A DNA stretch of 64,000 bases from Pochonia chlamydosporia 170 (lineage: Eukaryota; Ascomycota; Sordariomycetes; Hypocreales; Clavicipitaceae): the NCBI RefSeq assembly GCF_001653235.2, contig NW_019154048.1:1-64000 (forward strand). The letters run 5' to 3'. Below the pieces are notes generated by a model. The model was not told the DNA's origin, did no database searches, and was given only the letters and a program-made list of their open reading frames with translations. Both the position numbers and the translations under genes were made by a program. Position 1 is the stretch's first letter. Each line of letters opens with the position of its first letter. This document shows positions 1 to 10,306 of this stretch, in pieces.

Positions 1-2944
1 GTGATAAACTCGCAGCAGAACAGGGCGTCTTATGTTTTGAAATGGAGGCAGCGGGGCTAATGAACCACTTCCCCTGCCTCGTGGTTCGCGGAATATGCGA
101 CTACTCAGACTCGCACAAGAACAAGGAGTGGCAGAGCTATGCAGCAGTGGCTGCTGCGGTATGTGCCAAAGAACTTCTTTGTCGGATAGCCCCAAATAAG
201 GTGGAAGCTGAAAAAAAGATAGGAGATGTTCTTTCCGCAGGTTTGTTTGGTCTATCGATTAACAAAACTTCATATTATTAACAACTTTGAAGTTGAGAAA
301 GGCGTGAACGAAATGCGCAGTGATGTTCAAGACACGAAGAATGTTGTCAAAGGCTTGGAACTTGAACAGAAGCGCGAAAAGACGGAACGTTGGCTGTCGC
401 CGCCAGATCCGTCAACGAATTACAATAACGCCATGCGGCAACGCCAGGAAGGTTCTGGCCTATGGTTCTTGCAAACTGATGCCTTCGTGGAATGGAAGCA
501 AAGGCGAAATTCTTTTTTGTGGCTTCATGGCATCCCTGGATGCGGAAAAACGATTCTTAGCTCGACTATTATTCAAGCTCTCGAGCGGGCCAATCCGCAG
601 GGTCTCCTCTACTTCTACTTCGACTTCAATAATACGGGCAAGCAGACACTTGACAGCATGGTGCGGTCCCTTATCAGCCAACTTTATCCTAAAGGCGGAC
701 ATGTGTGGAAGGAATTGGATTCCCTCTACTCCTCTTGCCAAGACGGAAGTCGGCAACCACCCTGCGAATCGCTTTGCAAGACTTTCTTACGTATGATAGA
801 AGGGATCAAAGAAGTCTGGATTGTTCTGGATGCCCTCGACGAATGCTGTACAAGGCAAGGGCCATCGACGGAAGGACTGCTCTTGTGGATAAGGGATCTC
901 ATCAGCTCGGAGTACAGGAATGTCCATCTTCTTGTGACAAGTCGGCCAGAACAGGACATCACGTCTGTAGTAAGCGGATTTGCAGATAAGGTGGACATAG
1001 TGCCTATTAGAGCGACGTTATTACCGACGACATCCGTGCGTACGTCCACACGAGAGTGAGAGAGCGTGAAGGGCTCAAGAGGTGGCGGTCGCAACTAGAC
1101 GTCCAGGAGGAGATTGAGTCCCGGCTCGTTGATCAGGCTGATGGAATGTAAGCAAATGCCTCAATGATTTCATTGTACGATCCGTCCGTAGGGCCGTGCT
1201 AAAAATTCTCACAGGTTTCGATGGGTTGCATGTCAGCTTGATGCGCTAGAAAAGTGTTTGGATTATCGCACACTCCAAATTGCTCTCAATTCCTCCCGAA
1301 GACTCTGGACGACACCTACAGCAGGATCTTGCATGGTATTCCATCAGAATATAAGCAAAACGCCGTAAGGATTCTTCAATTCCTGACCTACTCTGAGCGG
1401 CCACTACGTATTGAGGAAGTGGTCGATGCAATAGCAGTGGATACCGAAGGGGAACAGTACTTTAATCCAAAACATAGGATGCCCGATCCTCGGGAAGTCG
1501 CGTGTTACTGCTCAAGTTTGGTAGTGGTGGCTTCCAAACAAGGCCATTCTGACGATGACGATGATAAGCCTATGGAAGCTCCAGTTGGCCCATTTCTCCG
1601 TCAAGGAATATTTGACGTCTGGCCGGCATGACAAAGACATTGGCCAAATCTTTCGGGACGAGGTTGCTGAAGCGTCAATTGCAACTGTGTGTATTGCATA
1701 TTTGTTGCATTTAGACCAGGATATTCCGATACGTCAGATCAGGGAGGCTTTTCCTTTGGCAGAGTATTCGGCAAGGTACTGGATGAGCCATGCTGCAGTG
1801 GCTGAAGCAAGGACACAAAACTGCAACGTTTGTATCGAGAAATTCTTCTGCCACCACAAAAGTTCATATAAGAACTGCTACAGCCTCTATCGTCCAGATA
1901 CCCTTTTCCTGTTACCGGGAGACTACTCAAGAATGGAACCAGCTCCTGCGTTGTATTACGCATCATTTGGAGGGTTGGCAAACGCGGTACAATACCTGCT
2001 TAGTCGAGGCGCCAATGTCAAGGCGCAAGGTGGAAGTTACGGCACCGCGCTTCATGCCGCTTCACACAGAGGACACGAGGCCGTCGTCAAGCTGCTGCTT
2101 GACAGGGGCGCCGACGTGGAGGCGAAGGGCTGTGCATGTGGTCAGACGCCGCTCTCGCGGGCCGCCGAGAGGGGGCACGAGGCCGTCGTCAAGCTGCTGC
2201 TCGATAAGGGCGCCGACGCTGAGGCGAAGGATGATTATGGTCAGACGCCGCTCTCGTGGGCCGCCTAGAACGGACACGAGGCCGTCGTCAAGCTGCTGCT
2301 CGACAAGGGCCTGGTCGAAGGCGAAGATGCAACCGGTCATCAGACGCCGCTCTCGTTGGCCGCCTGGAACGGACACGAGGCCGTCGTCAAGCTGCTGCTC
2401 GACAAGGGCGCCGACGTCGAGGCGAAGGATGAGTACGGTCGGACGCCGCTCTCGTTGGCCGCCTGGAACGGACACGAGGCCGTCGTCGAGCTGCTGCTCG
2501 ACAGGGGCGCCGACGTCGAGGCGAAGGATGAGTACGGTCGGACGCCACTCTCGTTGGCCGCCAAGAACGGGCACGAGGCCGCCGTCGAGCTGCTGATCGC
2601 CAGCTTTGGCGTTGACCCCTACGTTACAGATGGCGCTGGCACAACGCTACTATCGTGGGCCATGCAGACCGGTGTGACACCACTCTTTTGGGCCGCTGAG
2701 AAGGGGCAAGAGGCCATCGTCAAGCTGCTGCTCGAGGACGCCGATGTCGAGGCGAAGGATAAGCACGGTCAGACGCCGCTCTTGTGGGCCGCCAAGAAGG
2801 GGGCACGAGGCCGCCGTCGAGCTGCTGCTCGACAGGGGCGCCGACGTCGACGCGAAGGATGAGTACGGTCAGACGCCGCTCTCATTGGCCGCCGAGAACG
2901 GACACGAGGCCATAGTCAAGCTGCTGCAATCGAAATCTCGATAA
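1..2944 (+). pseudogene. PNP-NACHT-ankyrin NLR, 3' part, decayed
   Basis: The reading runs from the end of a nucleoside phosphorylase-like domain ([19 protein letters not shown]) through a NACHT NTPase (Walker A GIPGCGKT, Walker B VWIVLDALDEC) into ankyrin repeats ([20 protein letters not shown] type). Fungal NLRs of this build act in self/non-self recognition and programmed cell death. The gene starts before the window. Two introns fit: 241-292, joining codons as DVLSA-VEKG, and 1148-1214, giving DGMFRWVACQLDAL. The frame is broken near 1012, 1285-1295 and 1560-1575. A TGG of the ankyrin repeat is TAG at 2266-2268, and one extra G in the run at 2799-2803 shifts the last repeats. The final repeat ends at 2944. 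Single indels could be sequencing errors, but five lesions including a nonsense codon argue for a pseudogene. Confidence 0.85.
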
Positions 2945-4341
2945 CTACACACAATACTCTTGCTTCCCTTTGGAAAACGGTACCATCAAAGCCTTATGCA
3001 AGAATCCGCGCTTCTCCCAACGTGGATGGCCGAATCCCGACCTAGGTCATGCAACCTTGGCTTCAAATCAACACCCATGGCAGTCACAGAAACACATCAT
3101 CTAATCTTCAATACCTTTGTCGGAGCTGGGTCGAAGGGGCCTATGTTCATTTATACTTGGCCTTACGTAACCATGCAGAGCGTGGCGACTTAAGCAGATT
3201 ATTAATGCATTGGGTGAAGTCATCCAGTTGATCTTTGTAGGCGTGACATGTGTCTATGGGGACAGATAAGACCAAGTATCCTGCGGCGGGTGGCATGTTC
3301 GATATAGTGTGGCTTTATTGCCGGGTGGATTCAATGTAATCCACTGCCGTTGTTGTCTTTCTCTCTCGGCATCTATCTTGACAACTTATCGTCACTTATC
3401 TTCATTGAAAGGCACACAGCCCGTCTGAACTTATCAAGAAATTAATGCTTTAACTGGCTTTATTTGTAATGTATTTAAGATCCACGATCAGGCGGTAGAA
3501 ATATCCAACTCCATTGGCATGATTCTGTCTTTGATGTTGAGCCTCAACAACTCCTCGTCCACCCAACCGTCCTTAGCCAGTAGCCGGCCACGAAATGCAA
3601 AAGGGGTTGCCGCTTGCCACCCTTAGCACGAATATTCAGAAAAGTCAACTCCCTCGCCAGACCCAGGTAATTGGGCTCAACGTTGCAACATTTTCTTGTC
3701 AAGAATGTTCTTCCATGTTTTTCCATGCAGAGGTGGAAATAACATCCCATAGCCATCTACGTGAGAGATTTATTTGGGACAATGGAAAGGTTGGAAAGAG
3801 CGAACCGAGGATGTGTATCGATTTTGGGGAGAAATATTCAGGTACATTATGCCGGAGGTAGTTTCCCGTCTCTGAACCATGGATGCATATACCCTTGTAC
3901 TGTCACCAGATTCGTACAGACACGGGGCTCCCGCTTCACCGCTGATCGTTGAGATACTTGAAAGGAGACAAGGAAGCTAGAGGACAAGAAGGGAAGAGCT
4001 CGCAGAGCTCTCATAGGGTTGTGATTGGGGCGCGTCTAGATAGCGCTTTGCCTCTATGTCTCAGCATCAAGCCATTGTCAAGTGTACTCCTAACTATTAT
4101 GAAAGAGTCTAAGTCTTAAAACTAATCAAGCCATATTCTCCTTCGACAAATGGGGCATCTTTATATCATACCGAATGTGCAGTATCGCACCTGATATTAC
4201 TATTTTATAGTACCATATTTGCGTTAGATTGTGAGCTGTAACATTGTGGCAATTTCTTACAATGAAGGATAAATTAATCCGAGCCTTCTCAAAGTGGAAG
4301 GCCCAGTGGACCATGAGTTCCGCTAGAACCATTATTGCCAG
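2945..4341. other. Gap between NLR pseudogene and hAT element
   Basis: Only short overlapping frames on both strands with no recognisable domain. I see no gene, RNA or clear repeat here. Confidence 0.5.
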
Positions 4342-4371
4342 CAGGGTTGAAAGCAACTCCACTCAATCCAC
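4342..4371 (+). repeat. hAT left terminal inverted repeat
   Basis: Thirty bases exactly complementary to 7812-7841. It starts with CAGGG, typical of hAT ends. Confidence 0.92.
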
Positions 4372-4552
4372 TGGGTGTGCGAGTGTAGTGGATAGATCAT
4401 AATCCACTGAGCATCTCAGCATAGTGGATCCACTGGAAGCTATTGTGGATTGGGTGGATTGGGTGAATTTGGAGTGGATTAGCAGAGAGCCAGCGAAGGT
4501 ATCCCCGGCGGCTCGGCGACCCGTCTTCCTTGTTCCAACTTCCAAGTTGGAC

Positions 4553-7114
4553 TTATCTCCAACTAGCTTCCATCTCCTCTTGGACACTTTCCATCTGAGT
4601 AAGCCACTTTGTTGCCCATTCCTCTAGCTGTTGTCCAGACATCTGAGCCAATTCCATATCGACTTGTTCTTCGTTTACCGAAATAAAGAAGGGATCTAAG
4701 TCATTAATAATGCCCGCCCTCAGCCATGACCGCAATACCTGGCACATGCCGATAATCTGGGCTTCAAGTTGGTGGCGCAGGGGGTTCACCATCCGACCTG
4801 CTGCGGAGAAAAGACGCTCACACTCGGCAGACATTGGCTGAATCGTGAGATAGTCGAGCGCCATTCGCGATAAGTTTGGATACTTGTGGCGCTTCTCGTG
4901 CCAGTACGCCAGAGGATCGTTGATGGAGCCATCGCCACTTTCGCAGTGAGTAATCCAATGGAGGTATTCGTCTTCGACCGGCGTCAGGCCATCCTGGCCT
5001 GCTTCTGGCGATGTGTAGCGGTTTCGTTTGAGATATTCCTGGAACGGATTGTCCGAAGTCTTCCGCTGCTTCAAAGCTGGCTCGACAGCTAATGGCTCCT
5101 CACCAAGCAAAGCGGCCTCCCGATACTCAAAACGCCTGACATCGTGAACAATTCTTTTCGCCTCGTCAATCCACTCAGGACGGTCAGCCCAGTTGCGCTC
5201 AAACCATTTCCATCGGTACGCTGGATGGAGCGCAAGGCCAGTGTAGTATATTGGCGTCTCGCTCAACATCCCGTAGTATTCATTCAACTTCTGCCAGCCC
5301 AAATTGATGTTGACCCTGAAGTGTTCAAGATCAGGAAAGTCCTTCGCAATATCCTTGAAGCGTTCAAGCTGCTCGAGGAGGAGTTCAAAGCCTTGGATAA
5401 CGTCCCAAATATTGCCATATGAGCCAGTCCACCCACGCTTCCGCTTGCGAATCTGGCCGTCGCCTTCGAGCATTTTGATCGTAGCCTCGTAGTAAGTAAG
5501 GACCTGCGCAAATATCTCGACCACTTCCCAGTTCTTGTCGGATAGCTGGTTCTCTGGCTGGCAAATAAAGGGCAATGCGAGTGACTTCCTCAGGCCACCC
5601 CTCTTAGTCTTGTGTTGTTGCTCGAATTCGATTCGATGGTGGGCAATAAGTCGCTCGATATAGTCACGAAGAAGTAGAGCTCGTCGTATCATGTATAATT
5701 GTGACAACCATCTGGTGTCGTTGTCTAAAATAACGTCCAACGGCTTTCTGGCGTTAAGTTTGGGGTCGGACGACTTGGCGAAAGCTTCTTGTTGAATGCT
5801 GCGAAGCATGCCAGTCAACAAGTCAGACCTGTGGATAGCTACCACAAGATTGTGCAGTTTGCCTGCTGGCCCCTTCTTACGCCAGATCAAGTGTTCTGCT
5901 TCAGTAAGAGGTTCTCCCCCTGATACCCGCCGCTCAAAAGCATCAGCATCGTGGCCAAATAGAATGGCTTTGGCGGAGATGTTCAATATATGCCCAAAAC
6001 AGCGCCCTCGCCTGCGCGACCCCACGAAGCCGAGCTCTGCACCAATAATCTCCATAGCGGTGTCATTGTTTTTCGCGTTGTCAAGCGTGAAATAGCCAAT
6101 CTTGTGTTGGATCTGGTACGATTCAATTACGTCGAGAATTTCGGCGGCGATATTTGGCCCTGTGTGCTTGGCGCTGACTTCGGGAAGCCCTAGCGTAATC
6201 TTACAAAGCATATTGTTTTCGCCCCTATAGAAGCAACATATACCGTATAATGCATGTCGATTTCCGGACCGCCAGCCGTCGAAGGACATGTGGATAAGGC
6301 CAGGCGCCTTGCATAAGACATCTATCACCGTCTGTTTGTGTTGTTCGAACGCGGCGACGATCTTTTCTCGAACCGTTGTGTGGGTAACATTGGCTTTACG
6401 TGCCGAAACTGACGGGTTCAAGTAGTCGAAGATGGCTTGGAGTTCTGCCTCTTCAGAAATAGAAAAGGAGTGGTTCTTGGCCACGATCCAGTCGATCAGA
6501 AGCCGCCGGAAGTGTTCCTTGTCGAAGCGTTTGATGAAGTCATTCGCAATGGCTTGTTCACGTGGGTCTTTTAGATCAAGCTTCATGGATTCCACCAGGG
6601 TCCGCTGCCCCGTAGCCCTTCTACCCTTAGAATTCAGCTTTTTTTCAGCGCTTCCTTTCGTCATTCCGGGCGGGGCGGGAATCCCGTGGTGGTTGAAAAG
6701 GTGATTGTACGCGTTCTGGATGCCATCAGCTTCAAAATGACGTGGATTTGGGGCATTCTTGCGAATGCACGCTCGGCAAATCCATCTGCGCTCGTCTTCT
6801 TTTTGAATGTCATATCCAAATTGCCAGGCCCAGCAACGCGTCTCTCTGGCTCGCTCAGAGAAAGTCCAGCCAGGGAAATGCCTCCACAGCGTACGCTCGT
6901 AGTGTTCATCGCCTGGGGCAGGGGTTGTCCGCCTGGAGACAGGGGTCAAGGTCGACTCGGTAGAATTTAGCGTCGGGCAGGGCGTTAATTCGGGTGCCGA
7001 TCCGAAGCCGCTGTCAGAGACATCGCAGCAGCATTCCGTCAAGGGCATAGTCAAAAGAATCTTTTCATCTTGTCGAAATCGCAAAACAAGGCGGAAGTAA
7101 AAGGTCAACAACAT
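4553..7114 (-). CDS. hAT transposase (BED finger + RNase H-like + dimerisation domain)
   Basis: Intact 853-aa reading frame. Transposases of this family cut and paste the surrounding element by hairpin chemistry in the nucleus. The N-terminal third has a BED-like zinc finger (WICRAC at about residues 111-116, then H138 and H142/143). The RNase H-like core shows MSFDGW (first catalytic Asp) and YFTLDNAKNND (second Asp). A CFGHILN motif of the hAT insertion domain follows, and the C-terminus carries the dimerisation signature ALDYLTIQPMSAECERLFSA. A second start at Met23 (MPLTECCC) is possible. No frameshift or internal stop is visible, and the base composition shows none of the TA bias of the RIP-like elements later in the window, so the copy has probably escaped RIP or arrived recently. 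Confidence 0.93.
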   Translation of the reverse strand: MLLTFYFRLVLRFRQDEKILLTMPLTECCCDVSDSGFGSAPELTPCPTLNSTESTLTPVSRRTTPAPGDEHYERTLWRHFPGWTFSERARETRCWAWQFGYDIQKEDERRWICRACIRKNAPNPRHFEADGIQNAYNHLFNHHGIPAPPGMTKGSAEKKLNSKGRRATGQRTLVESMKLDLKDPREQAIANDFIKRFDKEHFRRLLIDWIVAKNHSFSISEEAELQAIFDYLNPSVSARKANVTHTTVREKIVAAFEQHKQTVIDVLCKAPGLIHMSFDGWRSGNRHALYGICCFYRGENNMLCKITLGLPEVSAKHTGPNIAAEILDVIESYQIQHKIGYFTLDNAKNNDTAMEIIGAELGFVGSRRRGRCFGHILNISAKAILFGHDADAFERRVSGGEPLTEAEHLIWRKKGPAGKLHNLVVAIHRSDLLTGMLRSIQQEAFAKSSDPKLNARKPLDVILDNDTRWLSQLYMIRRALLLRDYIERLIAHHRIEFEQQHKTKRGGLRKSLALPFICQPENQLSDKNWEVVEIFAQVLTYYEATIKMLEGDGQIRKRKRGWTGSYGNIWDVIQGFELLLEQLERFKDIAKDFPDLEHFRVNINLGWQKLNEYYGMLSETPIYYTGLALHPAYRWKWFERNWADRPEWIDEAKRIVHDVRRFEYREAALLGEEPLAVEPALKQRKTSDNPFQEYLKRNRYTSPEAGQDGLTPVEDEYLHWITHCESGDGSINDPLAYWHEKRHKYPNLSRMALDYLTIQPMSAECERLFSAAGRMVNPLRHQLEAQIIGMCQVLRSWLRAGIINDLDPFFISVNEEQVDMELAQMSGQQLEEWATKWLTQMESVQEEMEASWR

Positions 7115-7811
7115 GTGGTTAAATCAGCGCGAATAACGCGTCCAACGCGGCTAGCTGGTACAATATGTTGCTATCTTCTAGACGAATTAGGTACTTCCCA
7201 ACCACTCTAATTTGTATGGATGGCCGAGTAGCCAGAACCACATTTGGCTAGAGTATTAACGAGGGCCAGGTCGCGCCTTGACGCGATTTGTGTCGCCTTC
7301 AATTGTCCGCATACTATTGAGACATTGGAAAATCTGAAGGTAATTTTGTAATCATCTTGACAGAGATTATTGGATGGTCAACGTCATGTATTTTGAATCC
7401 CGAGTCGGTGATGTCCGGCTGCTGTAGGTTTACCACTTGAAAATACACGAACTCCTGCCTGCCTGCACGGATGACGACGTGGGATTCCGGGAGCAAATCT
7501 TGCGCACATATCGAAACTAGTATCATTAGAATGAGAAAAATCTAAAATATACGAATCGTACTACATTTATTGTGTGCATTTTAAAATGGCACTGGGTCAG
7601 AAGCTGCTCGTGATTTTGATACAGGGTGGGAGAACTGGTGGAGTCGGTTGTCATTAGGGCTACACTGCCAAAATGTATGGGCGGCCTTAACTGCTCTGTC
7701 CTAATCCACCCAATCCACCCACGACGTCCTCCAGTGGATTCGGTGGATTAGCCAATCCACTAGGATTTTGGCCAGTGTAGTGGACGTGGAATCCACGAGT
7801 GGATCCACTAC

Positions 7812-7841
7812 GTGGATTGAGTGGAGTTGCTTTCAACCCTG
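7812..7841 (-). repeat. hAT right terminal inverted repeat
   Basis: Exact inverted match of 4342-4371. The two sides diverge after base 30, which fixes the inner limit. Confidence 0.92.
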
Positions 7842-8214
7842 TTTGCGCGGTTACGAGCGGATCGCTCGCTGACCAAAATATTCTCATAAATTTCGTTGAC
7901 AAACGCCTCGATCTCCTCGTATGACCTTCGCATGAGTTGTACAATGTAGGATGTTGTCGCGTTATGAGCCTTATAATTAGCTACGTCACTTTATGTTATC
8001 GCACACAGGTCGACACTGTTGTAAAATCATTGTTGTTGTTTCTGCTTAGACACCATTCTCTGCAGTCGTTTTTTTTAAATAACACAACTTCCTTTCGTCC
8101 GAAGCATATAATTGCTTTTTCCGGCTATCTTCATCCCTAATAGCCGACGTTATGACAGCTAACAGTTACACCAAGTTCGCTTGTTCTATCAACAGAGGCA
8201 CACTTATCCGACAG

Positions 8215-9006
8215 ATGTAGTAAGTTTGCTTTTGTTCTTGATCCTGAGTCCAATAAGGCCAGCGTCATGTATTTCATTGAGATTCTTGATTAGTTCGGCC
8301 CGGTGGAGGCCAGTTGCTTGAGCGTCTTCGTCGAGTCAACATAGTCAACAGCAATTCGTTCAGTGATGGATAGAAACATAGACGTTTCAGATACAGTTTC
8401 ATATGATATGAAACTGTGCTCTGTATCGTTTCACTGAAACGCCTTGCGGTTTCAGTTTCAGAGTTTCAGTAAGTTTCAGTATATAGTATAAATATCGCCA
8501 TAACTCCCAATGTAAATGTCACTATTCAATTCTCTGGTTTAATATCTCCATATCTGGCTTTGAAATGCCACCAAACTTGTTTAAAGCGCTCTTTTTATGC
8601 TGAACTTAACTCAGACTCGGAACTTTTGAAATGTCAGCCCCACTTTGTAAATCCGACGATGCGAAACCTGACCTCGACAAACCGCGCAAGAAGGGCATCA
8701 CGGATGAGTTTTGTCACGCCGATTGTCATTCAAGTTCAGTAACTAGATAATTGGTCAAGTTATCCGGTTTACAGCGTGTTCATACGTTGCTTCTCGGCCA
8801 GATGAAGGATAAGTATGAAACATATGAAACATATGAAACGAAACCGGAACAGACTTCCGTTTCAGTGATTGAAACTGACACTGAGCTCTGTTTCAGTTTC
8901 AATACGTTTCTATCCATCACTGAATTCGTTGCCCTTTTAGCGCATCTACTTGGTCCGTCATCAAGGCAATAAGCGGTGAGACAACACCGTCAACGTCCAG
9001 AAACCC
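8215..9006 (-). pseudogene. RecQ-like helicase fragment interrupted by a MITE
   Basis: On the - strand, 9006-8923 reads VVSPLIALMTDQVDAL, which matches helicase motif Ia of RecQ enzymes. If the MITE at 8361-8922 and one copy of its 8-bp duplication are removed, the same frame continues as RIAVDYVDSTKTLKQLAS. A frameshift follows in the stretch before 8300, and no Walker A or DEAH motif remains. The identification rests on one well conserved motif in a short fragment. It is a relic, not a working gene. Confidence 0.55.
8361..8922. mobile_element. hAT-type MITE, 562 bp
   Basis: It has a perfect 17-bp inverted terminal repeat (CAGTGATGGATAGAAAC) and a perfect 8-bp target duplication AATTCGTT at 8353-8360 and 8923-8930. 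The interior is non-coding and rich in GTTTCAG/CTGAAAC repeats near both ends. Its ends differ from those of the hAT element at 4342, so a different transposase must have moved it. It sits inside the RecQ-like relic. Confidence 0.92.
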
Positions 9007-9099
9007 AGACTAGATGCCCAGAAGCGGGACGTGAGAACTGCGATCAATCTCGTAGCTAAGCACGACCGAACCGGAACTACATGTCAGTGATTTACAGAC

Positions 9100-9489
9100 T
9101 TCGAAAAGTTCCTTTCTTCGATTGAACCACGCATCACCTTGGACATGGATGAGCATGTAATGAAGCTACGACGGAGCTCAACGCATATTACAAGGTGAAC
9201 GAAGACCCCTCCATTCTTTGATCCCACTGCAAGATGCTAACTTCTAAGCTTCTACCCCCAGGTTGCTTTGAAAACATTCATTGATAACGTGGCTCGTCAA
9301 GCAGTCGAGAGACACATTGTGGCGCCATTGCCGGAAGCGTTTTCTCCAAATTTTGTTTCTCAGCTTTCTGACGAAGACTTATTGAGGATTGGCACTGAGC
9401 CGGAGCAACAAGCCGCCAAGAGAGGCAGGTTGCAAATTATGGTTCAAGTTTTAAGGATGAACCTGGCAGGAGTACAAAAGCCGCTATGA
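9100..9489 (+). pseudogene. Dynamin-family GTPase effector domain, C-terminal remnant
   Basis: 9262-9489 encodes VALKTFIDNVARQAVERH and then SQLSDEDLLRIGTEPEQQ, the end of a fungal dynamin-like protein (GED, the stalk helix used in assembly). A 67-nt intron (GTGAAC...CCCAG, 9195-9261) joins it to ELNAYYK. Upstream DFEKFLSSIEPRITLDMDEH also fits the family but is one base out of frame near 9160-9170. The GTPase domain is absent from the window. The remnant starts without a usable Met and looks dead. Confidence 0.65.
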
Positions 9490-10306
9490 TGATGTGTTGG
9501 GTGGTGCCTAGTGCTGACTTTTGCTTACTGTAAGCTGTGTTGATTCCTCAGCTACTTCGCACTCTGAGGTGTCAGATTTGGATGTTGGTTGGCTGCCCTT
9601 CGACTTTGGTTTTCCCACAGGGTTTCCCACGGTCTCGTCGTGAATACGGAGGGGTGTTAAAGTAGAACAAAAATACAAATCGTTTGCAAAGCGCGTCAAC
9701 AGTACCATTTTTCATGATCAAAACTTCGTCCTCGCCGCTTTACCTCAGACCCCCCAGCGGCAGTCTGGCACGGGAATGGCATCTAAACACCAATGCAACT
9801 GCGAATGGTCACCCTACGGGGTCCACCTTGGAGTGTTGATTTAGGATATAGCGAGTGCTTCGCAACGGCCATGTTGGATTGAGGTGGTCATATTGATGTC
9901 GGGAAGATATCTGAAGAAAACAATGGGAAGCAGGACCACACCGCCTGGTCCGATGTTCACCAACCCTGTACTTCTACCTGAGCCTGTGCTGACGGATTGC
10001 ACAACCAAGGTCTCTGTTTCGAAATTGTCTAGACTTAACACCAAGTCGACGGGAAAAATCCTGACGTCACGATAGATATAGTTTTCCTCGATAAAACCGC
10101 ACGGGGACGATGACGACACGCATTTGTCATAGACGTCAGCGGTTCAAGCCACAATCAATGCAGTGCTGCAACATTCAGTGAAGACAGGAGACTAGGACAA
10201 CCCTCTCAGCCCTGATATCATTCTGCTAGAGTAGCTGTCGTCCCCATATATTGGAACGCTCTCTCCATAGTATACTACATAGGACCTCCAAATTACTGTT
10301 TGTATC
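9490..10306. other. Intergenic stretch before BTB gene
   Basis: Holds one 92-codon - strand frame (9841-10119) without recognisable domain. A TATA-like CATATATTGG lies near 10245-10255, about 55 bp upstream of the BTB start. Nothing else supported. Confidence 0.4.

Larger units (their letters stand above)
4342..7841 (-). mobile_element. hAT DNA transposon, 3.5 kb, apparently autonomous
   Basis: The ends form a perfect 30-bp terminal inverted repeat (4342-4371 and 7812-7841) beginning CAGGGTTGAAAGC. Both subterminal regions are crowded with GTGGATT/AATCCAC motifs, the kind of subterminal transposase-binding repeats hAT elements use. One long transposase frame fills the inside. The 8 bp on either side (ATTGCCAG and TTTGCGCG) match at only five positions, so the target duplication has mutated or the flanks have been exchanged. 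Identical ends and an open transposase indicate recent insertion. Confidence 0.9.

Noticed and set aside
7850..7950. Protein-like - strand stretch RRSYEEIEAFVNEIYENI just outside the hAT element
   Set aside because: It may be a gene fragment, but it is too short to name and does not continue convincingly on the other side of the transposon.
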